DNA of 64,000 nt from Bacillus sp. EB600 (GCF_024494385.1 NZ_JAEVLT010000022.1:17930-81929); one strand, 5' to 3'; positions 21,278-31,115 are shown, numbered from the stretch's first letter. Made by a program: numbers and translations. The notes: a model not told the origin generated them from the sequence alone.

Positions 21278-22474
21278 ATAGATCCAAAAAAGCTAGAAAT
21301 TATTAAAGCAACATTACCCGTTGTCAAAGAACACGGGGAGGCGATTACAAAACGCTTTTATAAGCGAATGTTTGAGAATCATCCTGAATTAAAAAATATT
21401 TTTAATATGGCACATCAGGTAACAGGTCACCAACCAAAAGCTTTAGCCGACGCTGTCTATGGGGCTGCTGCCAATATAGAAGATTTTAGTCAGATCATGC
21501 CTGTTTTAGAGAGAATCAGTCAAAAGCATCGTAGCCTTCAAATCAAACTCGAGCAATACCCCATTGTAGGAGAGAATTTGTTAGGAGCGATAAAAGAGGT
21601 TTTAGGTGATGCTGCAACAGATGAAATTATGGATGCATGGGCAGATGCTTATGAAGTCATATCGGATGTATTCATCCGAATGGAAAATGATCTTTATAAG
21701 GTTACTGTAGCTCAACCAGGTGGATGGGCAGGATTTAAAGATTTCGTAGTTGATCATAAAGTAGAAGAGAGCGATGTGATTACATCTTTTTATTTGAAAC
21801 CAAAAGATGGAGGTAATATTGCTGAATTCACTCCTGGCCAGTACATTACTTTAAAGATGGAAATTTCTGAGCAACAATTTACCAATCTCCGTCAATATAG
21901 TTTATCAGACCGACCTGGTTTAGATTACTATCGAATCAGTGTAAGGCGTGAAGACCCAAGGAAAGAAGGGCAACCTCCTGGAGTGGTATCAACGTATTTA
22001 CATAAACATGTGAACAAAGGAGATACCATCCCAATATCTGCTCCAGCAGGAGATTTTTATTTAGATAAGGATTGTAAACTTCCGTTGGTATTAATTAGCG
22101 GAGGGGTTGGATTGACACCATTAATGAGCATGCTAAATACAGTGACGAAAGAAGATTCAAATAGGGAAATTTATTGGATTCATGCTACTGTTAATAGCAA
22201 GTTTCATGCCTTTAAAAAACATGTCAATGATATAGCTGCAAGTAATAAAAATGTCAAAACTTTTTTCTTTTACGAAAAACCAACCGATGAAGATAAAGAA
22301 TCTAAATCATATGATAAAGAAGGATATATCACACTTGATTTTCTACAGAAGGTCCTTCCATCTAAACAAGCTGACTTTTATTTCTGTGGTCCAGAGCCTT
22401 TTATGAGAGCAGTGAATCGTGCACTAAAACAATGGGAAATTCCTGAAGAGCGAATCCATTATGAGTTTTTTTGA
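21278..22474 (+). CDS. hmp: Flavohaemoglobin (nitric oxide dioxygenase), start unresolved
   Basis: Hmp oxidises nitric oxide to nitrate using NAD(P)H, FAD and haem. The globin domain has the distal Tyr in KRFYKRMF, the E7 Gln in AHQVTGHQ and the proximal His in ISQKHRSLQI. The reductase part has RQYSLS for FAD, SGGVGLTPLMSML for NAD(P)H and FCGPEPFM, ending IHYEFF. The in-frame homologous text begins IDPKKLEIIKATLPVVKEHG at 21278, just where family members start MLD, but no ATG, GTG or TTG is there and the frame closes upstream at 21251. The first ATG (21368) would remove helices A and B including the distal Tyr. Either a rare ATA start is used or the start is mutated. No SD or NsrR-like site is evident. 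Confidence 0.8.
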   Translation: MDPKKLEIIKATLPVVKEHGEAITKRFYKRMFENHPELKNIFNMAHQVTGHQPKALADAVYGAAANIEDFSQIMPVLERISQKHRSLQIKLEQYPIVGENLLGAIKEVLGDAATDEIMDAWADAYEVISDVFIRMENDLYKVTVAQPGGWAGFKDFVVDHKVEESDVITSFYLKPKDGGNIAEFTPGQYITLKMEISEQQFTNLRQYSLSDRPGLDYYRISVRREDPRKEGQPPGVVSTYLHKHVNKGDTIPISAPAGDFYLDKDCKLPLVLISGGVGLTPLMSMLNTVTKEDSNREIYWIHATVNSKFHAFKKHVNDIAASNKNVKTFFFYEKPTDEDKESKSYDKEGYITLDFLQKVLPSKQADFYFCGPEPFMRAVNRALKQWEIPEERIHYEFF

Positions 22475-22680
22475 TCTTTTGGAAACATAGAAGATTAAAT
22501 TGACAGCTATTATAATAGGAATGTGAGAAAACTCTTATGGGGTTAATCGTGGCAAAGAAAGAGCCTTTTCGCAACGCTACATAGATAGCTAAGAGGGTGC
22601 CTCAAATAGCTAAAGACAGTATTCAAAAACTTTTAAGGCTGATTTCTAATTCCAAATCGATTTTTTTCATTTTACTAAGT

Positions 22681-22734
22681 AAAGAAAAGGCTGGCCCAAA
22701 AAGGTCGTTAATTATTGACCTCTTAAGTCAGCCT
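22681..22734 (-). terminator. Terminator of the cupredoxin lipoprotein gene
   Basis: Leftward, AGGCTG..AGGTC pairs with GACCT..CAGCCT as a two-part stem, followed by TTTTCTTT. The gap from 22475 to here holds no gene that I can see. Confidence 0.7.
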
Positions 22735-22743
22735 CCTTATCCT

Positions 22744-23226
22744 TTATTGAACAATTAGTTTCCCAGTCATATTTGAATGACCTGATCCGCACATAACAGA
22801 ACAGTGAAATTCATATGTTCCAGCTTTATTGGCAGTAAATTCTGCACTGCCATTCCCTTGGATATTTACATTGTAAGCAGGAATATCCAAACCATGACTA
22901 CCATTATCATTATGTAGCGTGATCTTTACTTTATCTCCCTTTTTCACAGTAATGACCTTTTTATCATATTCAAAATTCTTTGCGTTCTCGTTAATCTCAA
23001 CTACACCGGCAACAGGGGCTGCAGAGGTATTAGCAGTCTTAGCAGGTGTTGTATTATTGGCATCTGTTTTCGATTTAGATGATGTAATATTTGAAGTTTC
23101 GTCTTTCTTTGTAGCAACTTTTGCTGTTGATGATTGATTCGCCTGGCTTGAATTGCTTCCGCACGCACTTAACATTGCGATACTCAATATAGACGCAGTA
23201 ATTAATAAAGTTAATTTCTTTTTCAA
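22744..23226 (-). CDS. Cupredoxin-domain lipoprotein with CuA-type motif
   Basis: The 160-residue protein has a lipoprotein signal (KKKLTLLITASILSIAML then lipobox LSAC), a Ser/Thr/Lys-rich linker (about 25-75) and a C-terminal cupredoxin domain. The domain carries ITVKKGDKVKITLHN, GSHGLDIPAYNV and YEFHCSVMCGSGHSNMTG. The last matches the C-x3-C-x3-H-x2-M pattern of the binuclear CuA centre of cytochrome oxidase subunit II, with a further His (GSHG). It is anchored outside the membrane and may carry electrons or copper. TTG at 23226 is preferred because AAAGGAG lies nine bases upstream; the nearby ATG abuts that site. No oxidase genes are adjacent. Confidence 0.85.
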   Translation of the reverse strand: MKKKLTLLITASILSIAMLSACGSNSSQANQSSTAKVATKKDETSNITSSKSKTDANNTTPAKTANTSAAPVAGVVEINENAKNFEYDKKVITVKKGDKVKITLHNDNGSHGLDIPAYNVNIQGNGSAEFTANKAGTYEFHCSVMCGSGHSNMTGKLIVQ

Positions 23227-23648
23227 TTTTAGCATCTCCTTTTTTGAATTATCTGACTTTAATAACATACCATACTTTTTAAACTTATTTGCATTAAATT
23301 TCCCTAAGAAAATCATTAGACTACTATCATAAAACAGAAAAATAAATTTTGAGGTAGTGCTTAACCAGCTAATTCCACAAACTTCTCTAATTCTAACTAA
23401 TAGGGATACACTGATGGTTGCACCAGTTACAAGAAAAATACCTGATGCGGATTTTTGTATTAATCCATAGTTTCATTACTTATAAGTAAGTTTTTATTAT
23501 ATTCAAAGAGTTTTATGTGAACGCTATTTTACAGTATCAGCTTAAAATTGATATTGGCAAGACACAGACCTGCGAAGAAGTTTACACTATAATTAATGTA
23601 AAAACAGCGTAAAAACATCGGGATTGGGTCTATTTGGGTAAATACGGA
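23227..23648. other. Intergenic region upstream of the cupredoxin gene
   Basis: The region is AT-rich and should hold the leftward promoter of the cupredoxin gene. No further gene is supported. Confidence 0.35.
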
Positions 23649-23885
23649 TCAGTTTTTAAAGGATATAATACTCGGCTTTTTAATAGCTGAAAACTTCCCT
23701 TCTATCACACTATTGCTGTATTTGTAATGAATCGATATTAGGGTGGCTTGCAGTTCTGTTTGTAAAAAATTTAGGGAACTTTTGATTTCAGGAATGGTAT
23801 CCTTTTTCACGGATGAAATTAGCTTCTGAATACCCAAGGGCTCATAATTGTTTATACATTCACGAAAATATTGGACAAATGCATA
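23649..23885 (-). pseudogene. ISL3-family transposase C-terminal remnant
   Basis: Leftward translation gives AFVQYFRECINNYEPLG, then KKDTIPEIKSSLNFLQTEL and ISIHYKYSNSVIEGKFSAIK. This follows the conserved end of ISL3-family transposases (FV..F..., IPE...F...L..D, YSNG.VEG..NRLK). The final RQMYGR region and all upstream catalytic residues are gone. No inverted repeats could be identified. Confidence 0.55.
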
Positions 23886-23904
23886 TATTTCTTGAGGTTG
23901 AAAA

Positions 23905-23954
23905 GGGGACGGTTCTTCTTTTGTGTCATTCCGAGAGACGCAAGAACCGTCCCC
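23905..23954. repeat. Dispersed hairpin repeat, copy 1
   Basis: GGGGACGGTTCTT and its complement, followed by ATGC, flank a partly paired GTGTC..GAGACGC centre. A more perfect copy of the same hairpin is at 55925-55977. No typical T-run follows. Confidence 0.8.
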
Positions 23955-24187
23955 ATGCTAACTTCTTAAAAGCAACAAGTTACAAAAGAATAACCACAAT
24001 GAATAAATGACTAGGGGGATTCCTCCTAGTCAGTTTCATGGTCTGCTCGTAATAATGGAGAATCTGAAAATACAAGTCCCGAACAAGAAAGGCAGCAGTA
24101 GCTTCTGCACCAAAAAATTTGGTACAGCTTATTGAACTTTTCGAAAATGGATGGGCAATCCCTTTATAAGAACGATAAGACATTTTG

Positions 24188-26134
24188 TTAAGATTGAACA
24201 TAGGCCTTTAATTGCCCTAATATTTGCAGGCATTCATCAGCCTCTTTTTTAAGATTTTCCTTGCAAGTTAGAATGTTGGTTTTAATATGATTTAATTCTG
24301 CTTCACCTTCCGTTAATTTCTTCTCCAGGTCACATTTTAAAGCATGCATTTCCTTTTCCAGTGCGTACAAATCAGATTTTGGAATACCTTTCTTTGGATC
24401 AAATGAAAAATGTTTTTCAATACTTTTTCGCCATTCGATTAGATCATTTATAAATGGCCCAAACCCAGGAGCCCTTACTAATGATTGTTTGGAGATATCT
24501 TTAGCTGTTTCAATTCCATATGATTGAAGAACGGCTTTCCTACTGGGTCCTATATGATCGATGTTGCTGGATTGAATCGTAAATTTATCAAGATATTCAT
24601 TAAGTTGATGACTTCTCTGATCACTTTCAAGTTGCTTTAGTTTTTTTGCACGAACATATGGAATTTCTTCATATTTTGATTTGTATTCCTTTAGTTCATT
24701 TAGCTTCGTATAAAATTGATCTGTTGAGGCTTCTTTTTTCCAACGCATTAAAACCGATTCCCATTTTTGATTGATCGTTTCATATCTTTTCTGAATTTCA
24801 TTCAAATGAACCGTTTTTATTTTTCTTGTACCGACAAGAAAAGAAACAATAATACCACCTAGTGGATAAAAACCCATTCCACCATAAAAAGTTAACAATA
24901 TTGAAGTGATACCGATCATGATTGCTTCCAAAATTCTTATCCTTTTTATTCGTTTAAATTTTCTTCCTGCCTTAAGAATTTCTTCTACTGGCGTGTAGAA
25001 ATTCTTATATGGATCAGGCAATTCTTGATTGAAAAAGGGGGGGATATTACTTATTCTTTTCCACATTAAATCCATTTGAAATGCATTGTCATTGTCCCCG
25101 TTTGTTTTTACAATGAATGAAAACAGAACTAGCCCTGTTTTCGCTTCATAGTCACACCAGGGACATTGATCATGAGCTCTGTCATATGTATGAGCTTGAT
25201 TGATTGGACAACGAATGAATTCTTTATTTACTTTTTCAAGGGCGGCAATCCATTCAACTGCATTTGGCCGATTATTCGTACTTGATTGGGAAAATGCCTT
25301 CTCAAAGAGATCTGCCAATTCCTTTGAATAAAAATCAAGAGGAAGTGTACCTGGAGGTTGTTTTATTTGTCTTTGGTTGGCATTTTTTCCGTAAGCAAAA
25401 CGATACTGTTCGATTGCTTTTTCAATAGGCATTTCGATATTTCCTGTAACTGTATATTGACCGGAAAAAGGGTGCCTTCCCATAAACAAAAGCTGAAAGA
25501 TAATAATGGCTAAGCCAAAATAATCGTGATTGGTTGTACGGATTGTATGGGATAAAGATTTAGCTTGTAATTCAGGAGGTTGGTGTGTTCCAACCCCAAC
25601 TTTACACAAAAATAAATGTCCATCCCTGCCAATCTGAAAACTATCGCAGTCAATCAGTTTGATTGTTCCGTCTTTTGCCACGACAATATTACCGTGGTTC
25701 ACATCGCCAATGACTTGACCATGATCGTGAACCACAGCAAATGCTCGTGCAATATTTGCCGCGGTATGGATCAGAAAGGGGAGACTCACATGATCAAACT
25801 CATTGAGCCGATTTTTCGGACTATAAAGAATGTGAACCTCTTTTCCATTCGCAGCAGGCATTAAAAAACCGATCACTTTACCGTTTTCATCTTTTACTGT
25901 CTCAGTTGGCCAAGCCGTATATTTTAAAAGCCTTTCATTTTTCAGATTCGTCATACATGTTATCTTTTTTGACCGTTCTTCATCAATCTTGTGGTAGATT
26001 TTTACGACAGCCCCAGGTTTCCCTAGTACTTCATAAACCGTTCCTTCTCCACCTTTACCAATCACTTTTCCAATTTTAATCATGTTACCATTGCTATCTG
26101 TATATTTTGAAACTGTAGTTTTAGTCATTACCAT
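24188..26134 (-). CDS. Protein kinase with membrane and helix-hairpin-helix regions (TerY-P triad kinase)
   Basis: A Ser/Thr-kinase-like domain occupies about residues 20-300 (numbers count from a GTG three codons upstream): glycine loop GKGGEGTVYEV at 30, Lys48 in AVVKIY, a variant catalytic loop GDVNHGN at 146 in place of HRDxKxxN, and IDCDSF at 164 in place of DFG. Next come a possible Zn site (Cys312, Cys327, Cys330), two hydrophobic segments (404-438), a charged coiled coil, a helix-hairpin-helix (about 528-572, IGPSRKAVLQSYGIETAKDI and VRAPGFGPFINDLIEW) and a second coiled coil. This kinase-HhH form is known from TerY-P triads. The ATG behind AGAGGTG is preferred; the upstream GTG overlaps the phosphatase stop. 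The kinase is last in the operon. Confidence 0.85.
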   Translation of the reverse strand: MVMTKTTVSKYTDSNGNMIKIGKVIGKGGEGTVYEVLGKPGAVVKIYHKIDEERSKKITCMTNLKNERLLKYTAWPTETVKDENGKVIGFLMPAANGKEVHILYSPKNRLNEFDHVSLPFLIHTAANIARAFAVVHDHGQVIGDVNHGNIVVAKDGTIKLIDCDSFQIGRDGHLFLCKVGVGTHQPPELQAKSLSHTIRTTNHDYFGLAIIIFQLLFMGRHPFSGQYTVTGNIEMPIEKAIEQYRFAYGKNANQRQIKQPPGTLPLDFYSKELADLFEKAFSQSSTNNRPNAVEWIAALEKVNKEFIRCPINQAHTYDRAHDQCPWCDYEAKTGLVLFSFIVKTNGDNDNAFQMDLMWKRISNIPPFFNQELPDPYKNFYTPVEEILKAGRKFKRIKRIRILEAIMIGITSILLTFYGGMGFYPLGGIIVSFLVGTRKIKTVHLNEIQKRYETINQKWESVLMRWKKEASTDQFYTKLNELKEYKSKYEEIPYVRAKKLKQLESDQRSHQLNEYLDKFTIQSSNIDHIGPSRKAVLQSYGIETAKDISKQSLVRAPGFGPFINDLIEWRKSIEKHFSFDPKKGIPKSDLYALEKEMHALKCDLEKKLTEGEAELNHIKTNILTCKENLKKEADECLQILGQLKAYVQS

Positions 26135-26139
26135 TCGTC

Positions 26140-26940
26140 TCACACCTCTTTTCGTGAGGCTAATAATAATGTTTTGTCATCATCCGTTCTTTCATTTACC
26201 CTTTCAGAGTTAAGAAATTTTTCTAAGGAGGAATTCAAATTCACGAAATTACCCTTCTCTACTTTTCTTAAAACATGAAACATTGGTTTAAAAAAAGGAT
26301 GATGCACCGTTTTTGATTGATAGTGGAGTGTTAAATGCTGAATACCGTCCGTAAATAATGAAACTTCTTCGACACTCTTCGGTAAAACATCAAATTGGAT
26401 ATTTTTTTTAACCTTAGGATCTGTAATAAAAAAGGTGGTATTCTCATACTCGCCTTTAGCAGGCCAGAAGCTCCATTTGTAATGATCTTCACCATTTTCT
26501 GGCTCTGGATCAAGAATGACAATAGCTCCGTCACCAACCTGAAAAAAAGCAGCATGATCGTTTCCGACAACAGCTGCTACTAATGTGCATGCAAATTCAC
26601 GAATAGTTGCCTTAAAATCTTTTGCATGGGAGCTTATTACGTCTTGGTATTGGTCAATCCAATTTTTAAAAAATGACACCTCTAAGTCTTTTACTCGTTT
26701 CTCTCCAGCAAGATAGTCTGTCACTTCTTTTACAAATAATGAACATGCTAAAGATGATCCCTGATCAGAAAACTTCGCACTTCCAGCACCATCGGATACA
26801 ACGGCAACTAGTACTTTTTCACCGTTTGACTCGTGTATGACCTGACATATACTTGAATCTTGGCATGGTGAGTTACTTTTCTGATGAGAAGCTCCAATCA
26901 CTGATACATAAGTATATTTCCAATCGTTTTTTGTTGTCAT
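26140..26940 (-). CDS. PP2C-family Ser/Thr phosphatase (TerY-P triad)
   Basis: The 266-residue protein is a stand-alone PP2C. It has a [16 protein letters not shown]-terminus, the metal-binding VVSDGAGSA (Asp50), a late TDGIQHL and a C-terminal DDDKTLLLA. No membrane segment is present. It would remove phosphates added by the kinase, possibly on the VWA protein. The gene overlaps the VWA gene by ATGA and the kinase region by a few bases, so the three are translationally coupled. Confidence 0.88.
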   Translation of the reverse strand: MTTKNDWKYTYVSVIGASHQKSNSPCQDSSICQVIHESNGEKVLVAVVSDGAGSAKFSDQGSSLACSLFVKEVTDYLAGEKRVKDLEVSFFKNWIDQYQDVISSHAKDFKATIREFACTLVAAVVGNDHAAFFQVGDGAIVILDPEPENGEDHYKWSFWPAKGEYENTTFFITDPKVKKNIQFDVLPKSVEEVSLFTDGIQHLTLHYQSKTVHHPFFKPMFHVLRKVEKGNFVNLNSSLEKFLNSERVNERTDDDKTLLLASRKEV

Positions 26941-27617
26941 TCAATCATTCCCCATCCACCTGGTGTTACTGGGTTTTCTAGGGGAACTGAATCACCTGGA
27001 GTAGATCTTGAAACCGAGCTTAATGAATTGGATAGCCAAGAAAATAGATCTCTGAATCGTAACCCATCTAATTTAAGCGGATCCCTAACTGAAATTTGCT
27101 TTAATATATTCATATTGGCTCCTTCAACTCCGACAGCGAAAAACATAAGCGATTTATTTGTTTCAGCATCTTTAATTAAATTCGCCGCCTTTTGCCAATG
27201 ATCAGTGGGTGCCCCATCTGTAATTAAAAACATCCAAGGCCGATAATAGGAAATACCGTTTTCTCTATATTTTTCTTTCCTCTGTTGGATCAGTTCAATC
27301 CCTTTTTCGATTGCTTCGCCCATTGGCGTCATGCCATCTGCCTGAAGAGTAGGGGGGATAAATAGATCAGCAGTTTGGAAGTCTGTTTCAGCGTTAACAG
27401 GACCAAAACTTACAACCGATAATTCTACACGTTTTATACTCATAGAATCTGCCATAAGTTCATCTTTAAAGGTTTGTAATCCCTTATTTAATTCATTTAT
27501 ACGTTGCCCTGTCATGGAATTTGAGGTATCAAGTAATAATACACATGGGCAGCGAGGTTCAGGATTTTCGGCAAATTCTACCCCATCAAAAGGAACTTGA
27601 TCAGTAAAGTCAAACAA
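26937..27617 (-). CDS. VWA domain protein (TerY-like)
   Basis: The 226-residue protein is almost entirely one von Willebrand factor A domain with a complete [14 protein letters not shown] (residues 27-35), the Thr in [12 protein letters not shown], and [12 protein letters not shown]. That is the TerY form, a soluble VWA protein that pairs with a PP2C and a kinase. It is first in the operon. The start is TTG, behind GGGAGTG. No signal peptide is present, so it is cytoplasmic. VWA domains of this type bind metal and partner proteins. Confidence 0.88.
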   Translation of the reverse strand: MFDFTDQVPFDGVEFAENPEPRCPCVLLLDTSNSMTGQRINELNKGLQTFKDELMADSMSIKRVELSVVSFGPVNAETDFQTADLFIPPTLQADGMTPMGEAIEKGIELIQQRKEKYRENGISYYRPWMFLITDGAPTDHWQKAANLIKDAETNKSLMFFAVGVEGANMNILKQISVRDPLKLDGLRFRDLFSWLSNSLSSVSRSTPGDSVPLENPVTPGGWGMIE

Positions 27618-27956
27618 AATAAAACACTCCCTATAACGTCATTTTTTACTAGATTATTTAAAAATTACTTCAAATTTGATAGTAGAACTTTAAGAGTTAA
27701 AAGGACATCGTGTTTTATTTTATGAATGGAATGAATCTGTTAGACTTTGTATTTACCTTGGAAATCATTTAGTTACAAAAAAATTCACCAGTGGCTCTTC
27801 CGGACTTAGTGGAAAAAGATTTGTCTACGATAGAAAGTTGAAAAACTATTGCCTGGTTGAACGGTCAATGGTCTGATGCTGCTAAGTCTCTTAGTGGCCC
27901 CTTTTAGGAATCGCATTCCTCAAAAATTCTAAAGAATTTTAGGGAGGGTGTTCAAT
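27618..27956. other. Divergent intergenic region between the triad and fbp
   Basis: This region must hold the promoters of both the leftward triad and rightward fbp. Small hairpins precede the fbp leader ORF: GGAAT/ATTCC near 27908 and AAAATTC/GAATTTT near 27933. I cannot place a confident -35/-10 pair. Confidence 0.35.
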
Positions 27957-28022
27957 ATGTTAGAATTAAGCGTAATCTTCGAGAAAAAACAAATAAAGAA
28001 AATTATAAAGGAGATCCCATAA
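27957..28022 (+). CDS. 21-residue leader ORF coupled to fbp
   Basis: ATG at 27957 lies behind GGGAGGGTG and opens 21 codons ([20 protein letters not shown] then P), with the TAA ending two bases before the fbp TTG start. The AAAGGAG site of fbp lies inside its last codons. Ribosomes finishing this ORF would therefore expose or block the fbp start. The placement suggests a translational coupling leader; the peptide itself is unrecognised. Confidence 0.5.
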   Translation: MLELSVIFEKKQIKKIIKEIP

Positions 28023-28024
28023 AG

Positions 28025-29983
28025 TTGAACATACAATACTTAGATTTACTGGCTCATAAATATGATAGTGAAGAAAAAGTGGTAACTGAGATTATTAATC
28101 TTGAGGCCATCCTCAATCTGCCAAAGGGGACAGAGCATTTTGTTAGTGATTTACACGGAGAGTATAACGCTTTTCAACATGTGTTAAGAAATGGTTCGGG
28201 CAGAGTAAAAGAGAAAATACGAGACCTTTTTGAAGCTGAACTATCTGATACAGAAATTAATGAATTTGCGACATTAGTGTATTATCCTGAAGAAAAATTA
28301 ATGTTAATTAGAGATAAGTGTGGCAATAAACAAGAACTACACCAGTGGTACACAGAAACCATTGACCGGATGATTAAGCTTATTTCTTATTCCTCATCTA
28401 AATATACACGCTCCAAATTACGTAAAGCATTGCCTGAACAGTTTGTATATATTATCGAAGAGCTGCTATACAAAACGGATGAATCTGCAAATAAGAAACA
28501 ATATTATACAAAAATTGTCCAGCAAATTATTTCTCTTGGTCAGGCTGATAAGCTCATTACAGGTCTGGCTTATACGACTCAGAGGCTGGTGGTTGACCAT
28601 CTCCATGTCGTGGGTGATATATATGATCGCGGACCTAAACCAGATAAAATTATGGAAACTCTAATCAATTATCATTCTGTAGATATTCAATGGGGAAATC
28701 ACGATGTTCTCTGGATCGGTGCCTTTGCTGGATCAAAGGTTTGTCTGGCTAATATCATTCGTATCTGTGCCAGATACGACAATTTAAGTATTATTGAAGA
28801 TGTGTATGGAATAAACCTTATCCCACTTCTGAATCTGGCGGAAAAGTACTATGGGGACAATCCAGGATTTAGACCCAAGAGCCATTCGGATAAAAAAAAA
28901 TCTGATCATGAACTTTTACAAATCACAAAAATGCATCAAGCGATTGCGATGATTCAGTTTAAGCTTGAAATGCCAATCATAAAGAGACGCCCATATTTTA
29001 ATATGTCAGAACGGCTTTTGCTTGAGAAAATTGATTATGGCAAAAACGAAATAACAATTAATGGGAAAACGTACCCACTGGAAAATACTTGCTTTGCTAC
29101 CATTAATCCAGAACAACCTGGTGAATTATTAGAGGAAGAACAGCAAGTGATGGACAGGCTATTGTTTTCTGTCCAGCATTCGGAAAAGTTGGCCAGACAT
29201 ATGAATTTTCTTGTGAAGAAAGGCAGTCTTTATTTGAAATATAATGGGAACCTATTAATACATGGCTGTATCCCAATTGATGAAAACGGAAATATGGAAA
29301 AAATGGTGATTGAAAATCAGACCTATGCTGGTCATGATTTATTTGATATTTTTGAACGTTATTTACGACATGCTTTTGCACATCCTGAACAGACAGATGA
29401 TCTTGCAACAGATATGGTTTGGTATTTATGGACAGGAGCACATTCATCATTATTTGGAAAAAGAGCGATGACGACATTTGAAAGGTATTTCATTAAGGAC
29501 AAAGAAACCCATGAGGAGATTAAAAACCCATACTACCATTTACGTGAAAAAGAGGAAATCTGCCGTAAAATCTTAGCAGAATTCAATCTTAATCCGGACG
29601 AAGGTCATATCATCAATGGCCATACACCTGTTAGAGAAATTAAAGGAGAGAATCCAATCAAAGCAAATGGAAAAATGATTGTCATTGATGGGGGATTTTC
29701 CAAGGCTTATCAATCAACAACTGGTATTGCTGGATATACGTTATTATATAATTCCTATGGTATGCAACTTGTCGCCCATGAAAAGTTTCATTCAAAAAAA
29801 GATGTCCTACAAAAAGGGTCAGATGTATTGTCAGTAAAGAGAGTGGTTGATAAAGAACTCGAGAGAAAAAAGGTTCGGGAAACGAATGAGGGAGAGCGAT
29901 TATTACAGCAAATATCTGTTTTAAAAAATCTGATGGAATATCGCTATATGAGTTTAGACCAGTCATTCCAATCTAATGATTAA
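28025..29983 (+). CDS. fbp: Fructose-1,6-bisphosphatase, class III
   Basis: The enzyme hydrolyses fructose 1,6-bisphosphate to fructose 6-phosphate in gluconeogenesis. The 652-residue length fits the Firmicutes class III family, which uses a metallophosphatase fold. Metal motifs are in order: [35 protein letters not shown] and the late [13 protein letters not shown]. The start is TTG with AAAGGAG eleven bases upstream, placed directly behind the leader ORF. It is followed by an inverted repeat and the convergent DUF3231 gene. Confidence 0.95.
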   Translation: MNIQYLDLLAHKYDSEEKVVTEIINLEAILNLPKGTEHFVSDLHGEYNAFQHVLRNGSGRVKEKIRDLFEAELSDTEINEFATLVYYPEEKLMLIRDKCGNKQELHQWYTETIDRMIKLISYSSSKYTRSKLRKALPEQFVYIIEELLYKTDESANKKQYYTKIVQQIISLGQADKLITGLAYTTQRLVVDHLHVVGDIYDRGPKPDKIMETLINYHSVDIQWGNHDVLWIGAFAGSKVCLANIIRICARYDNLSIIEDVYGINLIPLLNLAEKYYGDNPGFRPKSHSDKKKSDHELLQITKMHQAIAMIQFKLEMPIIKRRPYFNMSERLLLEKIDYGKNEITINGKTYPLENTCFATINPEQPGELLEEEQQVMDRLLFSVQHSEKLARHMNFLVKKGSLYLKYNGNLLIHGCIPIDENGNMEKMVIENQTYAGHDLFDIFERYLRHAFAHPEQTDDLATDMVWYLWTGAHSSLFGKRAMTTFERYFIKDKETHEEIKNPYYHLREKEEICRKILAEFNLNPDEGHIINGHTPVREIKGENPIKANGKMIVIDGGFSKAYQSTTGIAGYTLLYNSYGMQLVAHEKFHSKKDVLQKGSDVLSVKRVVDKELERKKVRETNEGERLLQQISVLKNLMEYRYMSLDQSFQSND

Positions 29984-30019
29984 AGATTCTATTTAAACAT
30001 ACATTCTAATTCTGGTGCC

Positions 30020-30059
30020 TGACCCCCGATGCGTTAACGCTTTAACATAATGGGGGTCA
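30020..30059. repeat. Inverted repeat between fbp and DUF3231 copy 2
   Basis: TGACCCCC and GGGGGTCA flank a centre containing the palindrome GCGTTAACGC; the motif begins GGTGCCTGACCCCC. There is no T-run. It resembles the dispersed GGTGCCTGRCCC hairpins common in Bacillus genomes, and a partial copy (AGGGGTCAGG) lies near 10684. Confidence 0.6.
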
Positions 30060-30107
30060 CACCTCTAATGCTATGTAGAAAGCTTCTTAAATTTATTTTC
30101 TAAATCC

Positions 30108-31115
30108 TTATCCGTTTGCTAATTGATCTCTGTCGGTTGCTTGAGGCGGTTGCTCTAGCCATTCGTTTTTGATCATAATATTTGCCCCGTCTTCCGCATA
30201 TTGTGAAATTTCCGCTGTTAGTCTAACATAATTGGCTCCTAAATCACGTCTTGGGCTTAAACCTAGAGCTCTGCCATAATGGGCAACTCCTATGGTATTT
30301 AATGTGGAGGTATGGAACATCATCAGTTTATCTGAAAATGGCGAAACAGTAGACTCAGTCGGCATTGTGTCCCACGCACTAGCCGAAGGAAGAAATTCTT
30401 TACTTAATAATGAACTGAAAATTTCAACGTGCTTGTCAGAAATATCTCTTCCCCTTACCATATAATCACGGACTTGTTTGGATTTCGCCACCTGACTAAA
30501 TCCCATAAGCAACGTTCGGCCTAACTGGTTTTGTATCAGATTAAAATAAATTTGGGACATTTCAATCGCGTTTAAAGGGCGGTGATGACCAAACCATCCT
30601 GCCAAATAATCTTGCTTTTGGACATATTCCACGTTTTTCGATACAGGAATAAATGGTGCTCGGATGAAATTTCCCTTTGTTAACATAATTTCAGTAGCCT
30701 TATTGAGGAGCCTTGCTGATTCATTTAAACATTCAGTAAAGTATTCACATATATCCAAACGGGCACAATTTGACAGGCTCATGGTGTAGAATTCCATACC
30801 CATTTTCCCTACATTTTGAATAAAGAAAAGGTAAAAATCATCTGTATATAATCGAGGCGCTTCTTTATTAACATCTGTATTTACTGAAAATCCGTCTGGA
30901 ATGGGATGCTGTACCTCGGTGAACATAGATTGTAATTTCTGAACGTGACCTTGAGATAGCTGCATGGCAAATTCGAGGACGGAACAAATTTCTGTATCAT
31001 CCACATGGGATAAGAAGGTTCCAATTGTGCAGATTGCTGCGGTGTCACTCATATAATTCGACCAAAGGCTTGCTATTTCTGCTGATGTTAGTTCTATTTG
31101 ATGGTTTGTTGACAA
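30108..31115 (-). CDS. DUF3231 family protein, copy 2
   Basis: The protein has the same two-half all-alpha layout as the gene at 16062. Shared markers are ELTSAEIASLWSNYMSDT, HPIPDGFSVNTDVNKEAPRL, RPLNAIEMSQIYFNL, SPFSDKLMMFHT and AEISQYAEDGANIMIKNEWL. The TTG at 31115 was chosen because GGGAGG is eight bases ahead; the ATG two codons earlier is only two bases from that site. Function is unknown; a ferritin-like fold without visible metal ligands is likely. Confidence 0.85.
   Translation of the reverse strand: MSTNHQIELTSAEIASLWSNYMSDTAAICTIGTFLSHVDDTEICSVLEFAMQLSQGHVQKLQSMFTEVQHPIPDGFSVNTDVNKEAPRLYTDDFYLFFIQNVGKMGMEFYTMSLSNCARLDICEYFTECLNESARLLNKATEIMLTKGNFIRAPFIPVSKNVEYVQKQDYLAGWFGHHRPLNAIEMSQIYFNLIQNQLGRTLLMGFSQVAKSKQVRDYMVRGRDISDKHVEIFSSLLSKEFLPSASAWDTMPTESTVSPFSDKLMMFHTSTLNTIGVAHYGRALGLSPRRDLGANYVRLTAEISQYAEDGANIMIKNEWLEQPPQATDRDQLANG

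Noticed and set aside
24188..27617. Full tellurite-resistance (ter) cluster
   Set aside because: Only the kinase/PP2C/VWA genes are present; no TerB, TerC, TerD or TerZ-like protein lies nearby.
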